From NCBI GenBank assembly GCA_020465985.1, contig JAANYP010003749.1, positions 135,929 through 199,928 of the forward strand: a stretch of 64,000 bases of DNA, written 5' to 3'. The DNA is from Centrapalus pauciflorus (Eukaryota > Streptophyta > Magnoliopsida > Asterales > Asteraceae). The notes under the pieces were generated by a model. The model saw only the letters and a list, made by a program, of their open reading frames with translations. It searched no databases and was not told the DNA's origin. Both the position numbers and the translations under genes were made by a program. Shown here piece after piece: positions 23,278 through 34,378 of the stretch (position 1 is the first letter of the stretch; each line of letters starts with the position of its first letter).

Positions 23278-26027
23278 TTAAAGCTTTTGCAGATCATCCC
23301 GAGATAGGTTTATGAGAGGAAAGGGATCATACACTTTCAAAGTTACTTTCTCATCTTGATCTTCCATTATCGCCTCGGCTGTCTCATTGTCGACAAACCA
23401 CCACTTCATATTACTCAAAACATCCTGTGGCATCGGCTTTAATGGAACTTTCATCAGACATTTGACTGGCTTGTAGTACATCTTCATCCAAGGCCTACCA
23501 GTCAATGGATCTATCCTCGTCTCATCCATTACTCATTTTCCAGTCCTTGGTTTTAATATTTCAAACTTCCTAAAACGACCTTCCCTACGAATGATTTTAG
23601 CAATAACTTCAGCGTAGGGATCGTCTCCGATGTTTATCAGTTCTTTCCAGGCTAAGGCTTTTACTTCACATTTTGGCAAAGAGTTGAAGTCCCTAAGCCT
23701 TCTTCTGAGATACTGTAGCCCGTCTTTTTTTTTTTCAGAATGAAAAGCTGCAGTTCTCTATCAAAGAACCAGCTGAGTATACAACCTGACAGTTACCCTG
23801 GACTTGGCATCTTCATCTTCTCCCTTATAACCAAGTCCTTTTTCTTTTCCTCTTCCCTAAACCATAACTTTTTTTTTCTCTTCTTTTGTATGCTCCTTGG
23901 CCGGTCTATCAGTATCTGATTCATCATGTAGAGCTGATCTAAGCACTTCTATATCAATCGGACCGTGATCTTCAATTATATACTCTTTTGTAACCGGTTG
24001 CTTCTGTATTACTATTTCATCAGCCTCATCTTCTTCATCTATCACTATTTCATCATCTGATTTCCAATCTGGAACGTCTTCAGGAATGAGTTTACCTTCC
24101 TCGAGTCCTTCCAAATCTAAATCGTCTTCAAAATCAAAAATTACATCTTCTTCTTTAAATTCGGACAAGGCTCCAATAATTTCGTCTTGAACGCTTTCTG
24201 ATGCTTCGGGAGCCTTGCCTTTGTCCTTTCCCGAGCCTGATGATCCAGGCTCCCCCTGAACATCAGCTTGCTGAGCAGTCTGTTGTGAAAGATCTGCTAG
24301 CTCACTGTTCTTTTGTTGAGCACCGGGGTCACCTCCTTCATCGTCTCTCTCGCTCCCCCTCAACTGATCACCTTTACAACTACTCTCCCCCTGAGCAGCA
24401 CGATCTTTCAAAAGGTGCTCTAGAAGGGCCTGTAGTGTAGTAATCTGTACTTGTTGAGCCATAATAGTCTTATGCAATTCTGCATTGTTTAGATCTAGCT
24501 GGGCATTCTGTTGTTGTAGCTCACTTACTGCTTTTGATAGTTAGAAGATTTGAACTGTTAGGAGATCGACCTTAACTTTCAATTATGAGAAGCCATGGGC
24601 GTCTGATGAAGTGGATGGTGATGGAGTCGAAGCGGTAGCTGTGGATGATGATGGAACAGTAGTAGAAGTTGATGGGGCGGCTGTTGATGTCGATGGAGCT
24701 TCTTGAGCTAGACGTTGGCGCTTGACTCTTTGTTGCCTTGACACTAACGCCTTTTCTTCTAAAAAAAATATTCTTCTCCTTCATCTTCATCACGAAGACT
24801 AAAAGAAGGACGACGAACCTTCTAACGGCGTACAACAAGCCGAGTTCCATGTGTTTCAAACGCTGGGGATGGATTATCAACTTACCTTAAGTCTCCTTCA
24901 TAATATGAATCTGAGTCTGAATCAGAGGCAGACTCCACATTCCCTTCTGTTGCTTCCGTTTGATAGTCATCTATGTCTTTAAAAATGTCATCCATAGCCG
25001 TAGGCGGTTCCAGAATATCATTAATCAGCTCCTCAGTAATATTTTCCTGAGCTGCTGTTCCTTGTGCAGAAATCTCTTCTAGAGTTTGTTGAATCGGATC
25101 AGCCTGAGGTTCCGATGTAGGAGCCTCAGCTACCGCTGCCGTTGTTTGTGGAGGAGGAATTGTCTGAGCAACCGGTGCTTGTTGAGTCGGTGCTTGCTGT
25201 TGTGGCTCATCAACTTTCGAGTCTTCGGCATCTGGTGCCACAAACTTCGGATCTATGATAGCTCCGAATAGTGGAGTCACTTGGGGCCTCACCTGCTCTG
25301 CCCTCCTTGAATTGTGTGATTAGCAATCTGCAAAAATTTGCATATCTATAGGTGCCACTACAACCCTCTCTGGAAGTTGTGGAAGATTGGGCAAAAAGTG
25401 TCTTATTATCATCATCACAAAGCGCGGATACATAAAAAATAGTTCTCTTGCAGGAGCGGTGATCTGGTGTACATATTCCCCAATGAAAAAGCCCGAAAAA
25501 CTAAAAGGCTTGTTGTAGATCAAGGATATCATCCCAGATTGTAGCTTGGATATCATCGTATCGAATCCAACATTTTTTGCTGCAAAGCACACCATTATGA
25601 CGTGCATCAGATATCTCCATTGGCTTATTATTCCACTTTCCAGGTAGGACGCTTTAGCCATATCCTGAGCATATCCCATACATTGAAAGGCCGCTTGCCT
25701 TATCGTCGCCGTAAAATCAATCGACCCATCTTGTTGATCGGTTGTGCCTAACTGAAGAATTGTCCGTAGATTATCAGCGGTAAATGAGATCGGTTATCCA
25801 CTGACTGTAGCCCTCAGAAGTGGAGGCACTACTGAACTGTCAACATGAAGTGATGACCATAATTGGCGGATATATGGCAGTATGATCATAGAATTATGCG
25901 TCAGAGCGTACGCGACCCTAGATTGAGTCAAAATCTCCAACATTTGTTGTTATGGCTGAGCCTCAGCTGCATGTAGATCTACGGTCATTATCATGTTGTG
26001 CTTGTTGTAAAAAGCATGATTAGCCAT
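23278..26027 (-). pseudogene. Copia-X post-pol ORF, broken
   Basis: Homologue of the intact post-pol protein of Copia-E and of the broken ones in C and D. ATG at 26027, preceded by an acceptor-like GTGTGTGTAG. Segments in order: MANHAFYNKHNM; YALTHN and IRQLW; then MGYAQDMAKASYLESGIISQWRYL and a YPRFVMMIIRHFLPNLP block (25320-25679). An acidic, Pro/Gln-rich part follows (24882-25292). Next come LLEHLLKDRAAQGE and an acidic DEEDEADEIV part (23857-24477). The last part is DPLTGRPWMKMYYKPVKC and LPLINLSRDDL-like sequence to the stop at 23278. Several frameshifts and stops separate the parts. No signal peptide or membrane segment is visible. Function unknown. Confidence 0.82.
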
Positions 26028-26704
26028 TACTACACACACATCAAACAGTTAAAATGTTAAATATCAAATTTCGGAAAAATTTTAAGCGATTCGAACTTGA
26101 TTAAGTTCGAACAAACTTAATCACCTTCGAACTTACTTAAATTCGAGAAAATAGTTCCTTCAAACTTACTTAAGTTCGAACAGTTTGATGACCTTCGAAC
26201 TTATTTAAATTCGAGAAACTCCTTCTAACCCATCTGTATTGGAACTTGTAGATATTTTAATTAAGTTCGAAGACCTGACAAGTTCAAGACTGGTAGAACA
26301 AGTTCGTGAACTGTAGAATAAGTTCGAAGTCGGCATTTTTAAGTTGAATCTCATGATTTTAACCTTTTTAGACTTAAATTACTAATGAGTCTAGTCCTAA
26401 TAGGTTCTAATCGATGTTATTGATGATTTATTTCAAGTATAATAACCTTATACTTCGTCATTTGAACCACCTTGTATTCGGTTACTTTAAAACCCAAATT
26501 TAATGATTTTGGCCACAAAATTAATCTAAAACATTACTTACTTAGAGATTTGTGTTGCACAACAACTAAGGCTAAGTATATGTTCGAGAGTATGAGTGAA
26601 TCTTCGAGGAATAGTTCACAAATTCGAAATAACGATAAGTTCGAGAGATCGCTGAATAAGTTCGAGATCGCCAAATATGTTCGTGAGGAGTAAATTCGAG
26701 AGTA
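26028..26704 (-). repeat. Copia-X region upstream of post-pol ORF, AAGTTCGA word array
   Basis: Non-coding. It has about a dozen AAGTTCGA/TTCGAACTT words at 26090-26340 and more at 26580-26700. By alignment with Copia-D it is the leader-exon and intron region of the post-pol unit. The donor position reads CTTAGCC instead of AG|GT, so splicing would be lost here. The stretch is cut at 26705 by Copia-D. Confidence 0.65.
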
Positions 26705-27272
26705 TGTTAGTGCATCCTGTGTGACGATAGTAGTCTAAGTATAGATGATATTTTGTAATAGTCAATTTGTTCGTAATTGCATATTAATACATGCTTGTTA
26801 TATGTTGGATATATGTTTGATATTGATTGTATATATGTTTGAACTTGGTCGTAATTGAAGTTTTATAATAAGTTCAAAGATAAGTTCAAACATAAGTTCA
26901 AAGGTAGGTTCAAACATAAGTTCTAGAACAAGTTCAAAGGCCTGATTCGAACTTATGTTGGACAAGTTCGTGGGCTTGGGCCTTTTCGAACTTGTCCAGA
27001 GCAAGTTCGAATCTGAAGGTTATAATTAAGAGTTAATCCGTTTTGATTAACAACTTCGGCAGAATTAAGGTTAAGGGCGATTACGAACATACTGAGGCGA
27101 TTTTGTGTGTTCTTGGAGAGAATCACGTGTCAGGGCGTTCTAGCTTGCGTCTATTATCGTGTGTGTCTCCGTGTTTCGTGTGTGTGATCTATCCGTCAAA
27201 CCGATAATGAGGATTCAGCACTCGTTGGACGGCGTCGCGTCAAGATAGGGTCCGTAGGTAGGTGACCTTACA
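26705..27272 (+). repeat. Copia-D 5' LTR
   Basis: 568 bp from TGTTAGTGCATCC to GTGACCTTACA. It carries AAGTTCAAA and AAGTTCGAA words at 26860-27010 and a possible TATA motif, TTATAATTAAG, near 27018-27030. Confidence 0.9.
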
Positions 27273-27274
27273 AG

Positions 27275-27287
27275 TGGTATCAGAGCC
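27275..27287 (+). other. Copia-D primer-binding site
   Basis: TGGTATCAGAGCC, a perfect initiator tRNA-Met complement, two bases after the LTR. Confidence 0.94.
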
Positions 27288-27860
27288 ATAAGGGTGTTCT
27301 TAGTGTTCTTCGTGTTCATAATCAACATCCGTGGTTTCTTGGCATTTTTGGACGGGAAAATCACATCCTTTGTTAGTTTTTCGAGTTACACAAGCAAGAT
27401 AACGGAGAAAAGTTCACATTAGTTCATCATTTTATTCGAAATCATAGTTTTTAGCCCTAAAAACTTTGGTTTAAACTGAAAAACTGAAAAAATCAAACTT
27501 TTGGCCGTTTTTCAAACTTGCGGCGCTCGAACATATGGGGTATTAGGGTTTATTCAAATTTGTCAGAAAATTCGAACTTGTCAGAAAATTCGATACTCAC
27601 GAATTTGATTTAGGGTTTCATTCGAATTTGGCTGAGATTCGAACTTGCTTGGATTCGAATTTGTCAGACTTCGAACTTGTCAGAAACCTCGAACTTGTCA
27701 GACCTTCGAATTTGTTGATTTCAAACTTAATCAATTTCGAACTTAATTTCAAATGAATTTAATCTTAAACTAGTTCGAACTTACCTAAGTTCGAAAGGTT
27801 TAACTTTAAATTAATTTTAAATTAAGTTACCTAAGTTCGAATATAAAAAGTTTAGAAAGG
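27288..27860 (+). repeat. Copia-D leader with TTCGAACTTG word array
   Basis: Untranslated leader to the gag ATG at 27861. About fifteen TTCGAACTTG/TTCGAATTTG/AAGTTCGAA words lie at 27500-27845. No ORF. Confidence 0.75.
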
Positions 27861-28581
27861 ATGACTAGTTTGCAAAAGTTTATCGAGATGGACCACGAGG
27901 GCAAGGCAAATTCTCCGCCAAAATTGATGAGGTTGGATGACTACTACTGATGGAAGCATAGGTTTGCTGACCTTGCGCGTTTTACCGGCATGCGAATGGG
28001 GATATGTATTGATGAGGGATACATTCCACCTACTCAAGAGTTTGAGGGCCGTCAGAGAGTCTTGACATACCAGAAAATGAAGGATGATGACAAGAAACTA
28101 TATGAGGTCGAGAACAGAGCTTTTTCAATTATTTGCATCGTACTTCCAAAGAGCTATGGGATGCTCTCGAGAAGAGGTGTGAGGGTAACCCGAGAGTTCG
28201 TAAAGGCAGAACAGAGATGCTAAAACAGCAGTTCGGAATTTTCAAAGCATTGCAAACCGAAAAGCTGGATGAGACGATTACAAGGTTCTACCATTTACTG
28301 ACGGAGTTGGATAATTACGATGTCGGGCATCGTGAAATTCAGAAGATAGAGAAACTTCTTGATGATTTACCGGCGAAGTGGGAAATGTACACAGCGCTTA
28401 TCGAGCATGATGAAAAAAAATTCGAAACTCTTACACTCGAAGGAGTTATTGGTACGCTGAGGGCCTACAACTTTCAGATACTTAAGAAGGAGAGGGAATA
28501 TGATCAAGTCCAAGATCCAAAAATGTATTTTGGAAAGTCAAAACCTTCTATCGCGAGTGAACTGAAAACAGCTACAGCTTT
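27861..28581 (+). pseudogene. gag: Copia-D gag, 5' part, broken
   Basis: ATG at 27861 gives MTSLQKFIEMDHEG. A TGA replaces the first Trp of the WWKDRF block at 27948-27950. A deletion near 28130 of about 40 bp removes the RMALPQEILHTF block and shifts the frame. The second frame then reads HRTSKELWDALEKRCEGN to KMYFGKSKPS. The coding sequence breaks at 28581, where S is inserted, and resumes at 44401. Confidence 0.9.
28577..28581. repeat. Target-site duplication of solo LTR S (GCTTT)
   Basis: GCTTT at 28577-28581 recurs at 44401-44405, exactly outside the TG and CA ends of S. The gag reading resumes after it. Confidence 0.92.
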
Positions 28582-29518
28582 TGAAACACCCGTCCTAATC
28601 TATTTAGGACAAATACAGGATCCGTAAAGTTATTACTTCCAAAAATACGGGATAATTTAAAACTTTTCGTCGATAGTCATTAAGCATTCATTCAAAATCA
28701 AATGCCAAGTCAAGCGGATTACAACATAAGTCAATATACTAATACATTACATGCCAACTATTGATCAAATAGTCTACCCGACCCAAAACATCATAAGGTG
28801 GCACAAATGTAAATAAGTCTTCTACAAATATCCGCAACTTTAAGCTTCTATCTAGCTAATGATAACTTAGCCCATCGGACCCTTACCTTTGTCTCCACCT
28901 GAAAAGTAATTCCCCAAACGGGGTAAGCTCACAACCTAGCGAGTAACAAGGTGAAAGCATACAATGCATATGTGTAATAACTGAAAGTACATGTAAAAAA
29001 AGGGAGACGGCACTCCCGAGAGTCGTAAGCAGGGAACGACACCCAACCTGTGTATATCCGTAGGAGGAAGGCAATCCCAATCAGTATTTCAAGGAGACGG
29101 CACTCCCTACAATATCTGTTTTGCCACACGGAGTAGCATCACAGTCAGTATATACCATATCATGCATGTATGTGGAAAGAGACGGCACCCCCCGAATAAA
29201 CATAAAAGTGAATCATATGAATCATATAAGGTTGCTTGTGAAACTTATAATAAGAGAACGAGATTAACAAGTAATTTTGATGATAGCAATTAACAAGTAT
29301 ATACAAAGTTATGAATTCACAACATTGTTACTCACTATGTTATTGAGGTCAAAAGTTCACACAACCCCAGACATCTAGCCACTAATCAACTGATACACGT
29401 CACTGATTTATACTTTCAAACCTGGAATCATAAAATGACGGTCTACTATCAAACTTTCTAACTTTGTTATAAGATCTAGGCTTTCTTATGTAGACCGGGG
29501 TAGTGATCAATACCAGGG

Positions 29519-29812
29519 TGTCATGACCATGACAGAGCTCGTATCAAGACTACTACACTGAAATGGGAAGATGGTGTCTTTTCTGCTGGGTCATGACCAC
29601 TACAGAAGGTCATGGTCACTACATAAGTCATGACCACTACAAAAGGCCATGGTCACTACGCAGGTCATGACCACTACAAAAGATCATGACCACTACGCAT
29701 GTCGTGACCACTACACTATGTCATGATCATGACCATTGCAAATGACCACTGTCGTGACCACGACATATAGTCGTGACCACTACCTATGGTCATGACCACG
29801 ACTAGTGCAGTT
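29519..29812. repeat. GGTCATGACC palindromic tandem array in S
   Basis: About a dozen units. TCATGACCACTAC occurs four times exactly, TCGTGACCACTAC twice, and the inverted form CATGGTCACTAC twice, spaced about 20-25 bp. The core GGTCATGACC is a perfect palindrome. Confidence 0.88.
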
Positions 29813-30155
29813 CACCACCTTCCAGAATGCCGAACAGATGCATTTTTTTGACATTTTTAACTTCCAAACCAACTTTTCACACTTATTAAATTTATGTATA
29901 CATTACCAAATCAACCCCAATCATCCTTACAACATTTCAAACTTAAAACCCACACAAAAACATCGAATTCACCATATAATTCTCTATTTCTTTTCTTTTT
30001 CCTCAAGAACACAAATTTTATAAAATCATCAAATCTTTGCTATAAACTTCAAATTTCCGTTTGAAATCATGAGATAACTTTACAAACAAGTTTATAAACA
30101 TATTTCTAATATCATTTAACAATTTTTTAGGTTTAAAATCATGTTTTGAAGATTT

Positions 30156-30160
30156 CACCA
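30156..30160. repeat. Target-site duplication of Copia-C (CACCA)
   Basis: CACCA at 30156-30160 recurs at 43778-43782, next to the outer LTR ends of Copia-C. Confidence 0.95.
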
Positions 30161-30807
30161 TGTTGGTACATCCTGTGTGACGATAGCAGTCTAAGTGATC
30201 CTACATTGTGATTTTAGCAAGTGTGTGATATATATGTTTATATATGGTTGATATTTATTAGTGTTTGTATGTTTGAACTTGATGTAACGTATTACAAGAA
30301 GTTCAAACATAAAGTACATAGATAAAATCAATCATAAGTAATAACATAAGTTTCAACACTTAGTTGTTTAAGTGTTTTGGCTAGATTCGAATCAAATAAA
30401 GGTAGACATTCGAATCTGTGATAGATTCGAATGTAGCCTTAGATTCGAATGAAGGCTAGATTCGAGAGTGTCTTTGTGGACAGACTCGAATGGGCCTTGG
30501 GCCAGATTCGAGTTTGGCCCACATCAGACTCGAATCAGGGTCTATAATTAGGGATAGACTCGAGTCATTAGCAGACTTTTAACAGAATTCGTGAGGAATT
30601 GAGCTTAAGGCGATCTCGAGTTTATCGTCAGCTTTAGGTCCGTTTCGGAGAGAATTAGTTCGTAGGATCGTTCGTGTGTCGTTCTTTCAGCGTCTAATAG
30701 TCTCCGTGTTTCGTAGTTGAGAGTTGTCCGTCTACCCGTTACCGAGGATTCCGCACTCGTTGACGGCTCCGCGTCTAGATAGATCTCGTATAGTGGTAGA
30801 CCTTACA
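30161..30807 (+). repeat. Copia-C 5' LTR
   Basis: 647 bp, TGTTGGTACATCC to GTAGACCTTACA. It holds GATTCGAA/AGACTCGA words at 30380-30570 and a possible TATA motif, TCTATAATTAGG, near 30541-30552. It shares TGTGTGACGATAGCAGTC with the other Copia LTRs. Confidence 0.95.
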
Positions 30808-30809
30808 AG

Positions 30810-30822
30810 TGGTATCAGAGCC
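30810..30822 (+). other. Copia-C primer-binding site
   Basis: TGGTATCAGAGCC, a perfect initiator tRNA-Met complement, two bases after the LTR. Confidence 0.95.
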
Positions 30823-31478
30823 TACGGAGTGTTCTTGGTGTTCTTCGTGTTCATCAAATACATTCTAGGTTTCTTGACGCTAGTTGGACGGTTTTTTTTT
30901 TCTCTCAATATCGCGTTTTTGAGCTTAGCAAATTAATATTCAGCAAATACTTTGTGGTTTTTCTCGTTTTTGATCGAAACCATTATTTTTCGTTAGAAAA
31001 ATACTGGTTTAATCTGAAAATCGTTAAAAAATCAAAGTATTCACTGTTTTTCGAGTTTGCGGCGCTCGAATCTAATAGGTGCAATTAGGGTTTCACTTTA
31101 GTCTCGAGTCTAACCTAAATCTGCTCCTTTCGAGTCTGTTTCAGTAGGTTTCGAATCTGTGTCGAGTTTGTGCTTCATTCGAAGAGGTTCTCGAGTCTGT
31201 CTACTTTCGAGTCTAGTTCGAGTCTAGTATAGTTTCGATAAGTGCTTCGAATCTGCTGATTCCCTCGAGTTTGTTGTCTTCGAATCTAAGGACCATCGAC
31301 TCTAACAACTTTCGAATCTGACATAATTTCGAATCTAATTGAATTTTAACACTTAATCGAATTTAATCCCAAAAGATTTACCCTTAATTAGTTTTGAATC
31401 TACCTAGATTCGAAAAAGTTAGTCTAAATCAGTTTCGAATTAAATTAATTAAGTTCAAACTCAATTTCTTTTGAAAAG
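30823..31478 (+). repeat. Copia-C leader with TTCGAATCT/TTCGAGTCT word array
   Basis: Untranslated leader. About twenty TTCGA(A/G)TCT words or variants lie between 31070 and 31440. No ORF. Confidence 0.78.
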
Positions 31479-34355
31479 ATGTTAAATCTTCAGAAATTCT
31501 TAGAATTGGACTATGAGGTCGGACAGGCAAACGCACCGCCTAAGCTGATGAAGGTCGAGGATTATTACTGGTGGAAAGACCGATTTACTGATTTCGTACG
31601 TTTCAACGATATGCGCATGTGGGTGTGCATCGACGAAGGGTATATTCCACCGGTGTCAGAAGTTGAAGGCCGTCAAAAGGTCTTGTCATACCAAATGATG
31701 AAGGAGGATGACAAGAAATTATTTGAAGCCGAAAATAAAGCGTTTTCGATAATCCGTATGGCTTTACCTCAGGATATACTGCACACATTTCAGACTCAAA
31801 GGACGTCGAAGGAACTTTGGGAGTCTCTCGAGAAAAGGTGTGAGGGTAATCCTAGGGTGCGTAGAAAGCGTACAGAGCTGTTGAAGCAACAGTTTGCAAT
31901 TTTCAAGGCGATTAAGGATGAACAACTGGATGATATTATCACCAGGTTCTATCACCTGATAACGGAACTTGAGAGTCATGGAATTGAGTATTCTGACACT
32001 GACAAGAACAACAAGCTTCTTGATGCCTTACCAGCCAAATGGGCTATGTGGGTGGCAATGATCAAGCTGAATGAAGATAAGTATTATACTCAAACTCTCG
32101 ATGACATTGTGGGAACGTTGCGGGCGTATCACTTCGAGCTACTGAAGACCGAGACTGATTACGAACAAGTCCAGAATCCAGCGATGTACTTTGGAAAGAC
32201 ATCAAAACCTTCAGCGGCATCCGAATCGAAGACTGCTACAACGTTTTTCACCGGAGAAACGTCATCACCATCAGAGTCCGAAGACTCATTGAATCGCGCG
32301 TTCTTAGGATTAGGAAGATCAGAAGAACCGCAGACCTAAGTACATCAGGCATCACCATCTCAGAGTTATTCGAAGATGCCGATGAGCGCAAAGTCAGCAG
32401 AAGAACATTTGAATCTGCTTGCTTCTTTTGTGGCAACATACAGAAATTGTGTTCAAGGGAAGATTAACGATCCTGCTCTATGGGACGAGGATTACGATTA
32501 GGTTGACCCTGATGACTTAGAGGAAATGGATCTTAAATGGCAACTGGCCATGGTAACCCAGAGGGTTAAGAGATTCATTAAGAGAACTGGGAGGAATCTG
32601 CAAATGAACAATAAGGGGATAGGATTTGATAAGTCCAAGGTGAAATGCTATAATTGTCAAGGACTAGGACACTTCGCCAGGGAGTGCCAGAGACCAAAGG
32701 TAGAGACCTACCAGGGGCAAAGTCAGCATCAGGGACAGTACCAAAATCAGTCCCAACAACGATATCTTCCGAGTTCAACATCTGGTCAGGCCAATCTAGC
32801 GGGTCTTCTATCCAATGTCACTTCAGATAGACAGCTAGATGGCACGTATGATTGGAGTTCACATCCTGAGTCGAATGCTAGAGCCTTTATGGCTGAAGTC
32901 ACAGAAACTGGATGTGATGGGAATGAGCAGACCACACCGGACAACAGTCCGGTGTGGGTAGAGAAGGCGAATGATCAGACAGTGCTGGAGTTTGCTGCTC
33001 AGATGGCCAACGTGGAATCTGATAACTCAAAGGTTAGTCTGACTTATTCTCTTTTTCATGAATTATGTGTATTGTGTGTTACTTCTAATGATAGGTTAAA
33101 TCTAGTCTTAGAATCACATAAATCCATAACTGCTCAAAATGAGAACTTAAAGATTGAAAATGCTAGCCTAAATGACATCAAACAAGATCTTAAAAAAAAG
33201 CTTAAGGCTGATGCTCAAGACATAATAGTTCTAAAGGACAAACTCAGTGAGCAGTGTGTTAGGATAGAGCTAATGTATGAGCACGTAGAAGCCTTGAGCA
33301 AAAGCCTTAAGGACAAGGATATAGAGCTAGCTGAAACAAAGGTTAAGGTAGCATAGGCAAATAGCAAGCTGGAGAAGTTTAGGAATTCGAGCCTAAACCT
33401 AGGGAAAGTTTTAGATGCCCAAAGACAGTCTAAGAAGCCCGTAGGTCTAGGATTTCACGAAACTCCTCCACCTTTCAATGCAAACTATGTCCCTCAGCCT
33501 CAGGACAAAACTGACAAGTCAGTAGACTTAGAGGACCTACCTGAACCAACACCAGAGCCTATAGTGGAAAATACACCTAAGGTGGCTGACTCAACCGTCA
33601 ATGTTAAGAAAGTAAAGTTTGTGTCTTCCTCCAGTGAAACACCTGCAGGAAAACAGAAAATTGCTTGGGCTGATCAGGTCGATGAGCCAGACACCGTGGA
33701 TGTACCAAAGGAAATAGACACTAGTGAGACACCTAAGTCTAAGGGCTCACAAAAGAAGCCAATAGACAAAATGTCATGCTTTAGATGTCACGAGAGGGGG
33801 CATGTGCCTTCTACTTGTCCAAATAGGAAAGTTGATACGACACCTAAGATAGTGAAGCCAGAACAGCCCAAACCCTCAATCAGTGTGGCAAGCACCAGCA
33901 GTTCTCAAAATACCGAGAAAGCTGTGCAGGCCGCATCCAAACAAGTTGTGAAAAACACACCGGTTAAGGTTGGACCAAAGGAAGTGATTAGGACAAATTC
34001 ACCGAATCGTGTCATTAATCAATCTAGGTCAGCACCACAACAAGTCTATAGGAGCACAACACCTAGCAGGTCACACACTCCAGTTAGGTCTCATACTCCC
34101 GTTAGACATTATGTACCGGTAAGAGCTCAGGGATCACAGTCTGAAATGCAGTATAATAGGAATTATTCTAGGGCTCCACAACAAATGCCTACTCCAAGGC
34201 AAAGAGTGAACATAAATCACTCGGCACCACAACAGACTCAAGTTCAAAGACCCAAGTCACCTGAAAGGCGAGATGGGTATTTGAAAGAGTTCAAGTATGT
34301 GGACGAGAGTGGTATAACCAAGTCAGTCATGGCTTGGGTTCCCCGTGATAACTAA
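31479..34355 (+). pseudogene. gag: Copia-C gag, three nonsense mutations
   Basis: One frame of 958 codons from ATG 31479 to TAA 34353-34355, interrupted only by TAA at 32337, TAG at 32500-32502 and TAG at 33353-33355. Residues 1-250 form the Copia gag domain (YYWWKDRF, ELWESLEKRCEGNPRV, LPAKWAMWV). The first knuckle CYNCQGLGHFAREC is at residues 390-403. A Leu/Lys/Glu-rich coiled-coil-like part lies at about 540-640 (LKDKLSEQCVRIELMYEH). The second knuckle CFRCHERGHVPSTC is at 767-780. A basic Ser/Arg/Pro-rich tail follows, ending SVMAWVPRDN. Two knuckles about 360 residues apart are unusual for Copia gag and are shared by A, B, C and D. Two of the three stops fit C-to-T change at Gln codons. 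Confidence 0.93.
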
Positions 34356-34378
34356 CCTATTTTCTTTCATGTGTAGGA
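34353..34378 (+). promoter_or_regulatory. gag stop and acceptor-like tract at the Copia-C gag/pol boundary
   Basis: The gag frame ends in TAA inside GATAACTAACC, which is a good branch-point sequence. A pyrimidine tract and GTGTAG|GAG follow. Pol continues in the same frame after it. Copia-D has the same layout with GTGCAG|GAG (46489-46512). Either stop readthrough or an alternative splice from an upstream donor could make Gag-Pol; the sequence does not decide. Confidence 0.5.

Larger units (their letters stand above)
22558..26704 (-). mobile_element. Copia-X, 3' portion of a SIRE-like element
   Basis: Minus-strand order: upstream non-coding region (26704-26028), post-pol ORF (26027-23278), polypurine tract and 3' LTR (23113-22558). 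The rest (gag, pol, 5' LTR) is separated by Copia-D, which is inserted at 26705, and must lie beyond the window. The 3' LTR abuts pol fragment Y, so X is inserted in Y; the bases next to the LTR are TGCAT (22553-22557). Confidence 0.88.

Noticed and set aside
28883..29129. Two overlapping minus-strand ORFs of 65-66 codons.
   Set aside because: They are in the solo LTR S, overlap in different frames, and match no retrotransposon protein.
34353..34378. A minimal intron starting at GTGATAAC and ending at the (T/C)AG between gag and pol in Copia-C and Copia-D.
   Set aside because: It would be only 32 nt, below the usual plant minimum, and its removal would break the frame. I keep only the acceptor-like feature.
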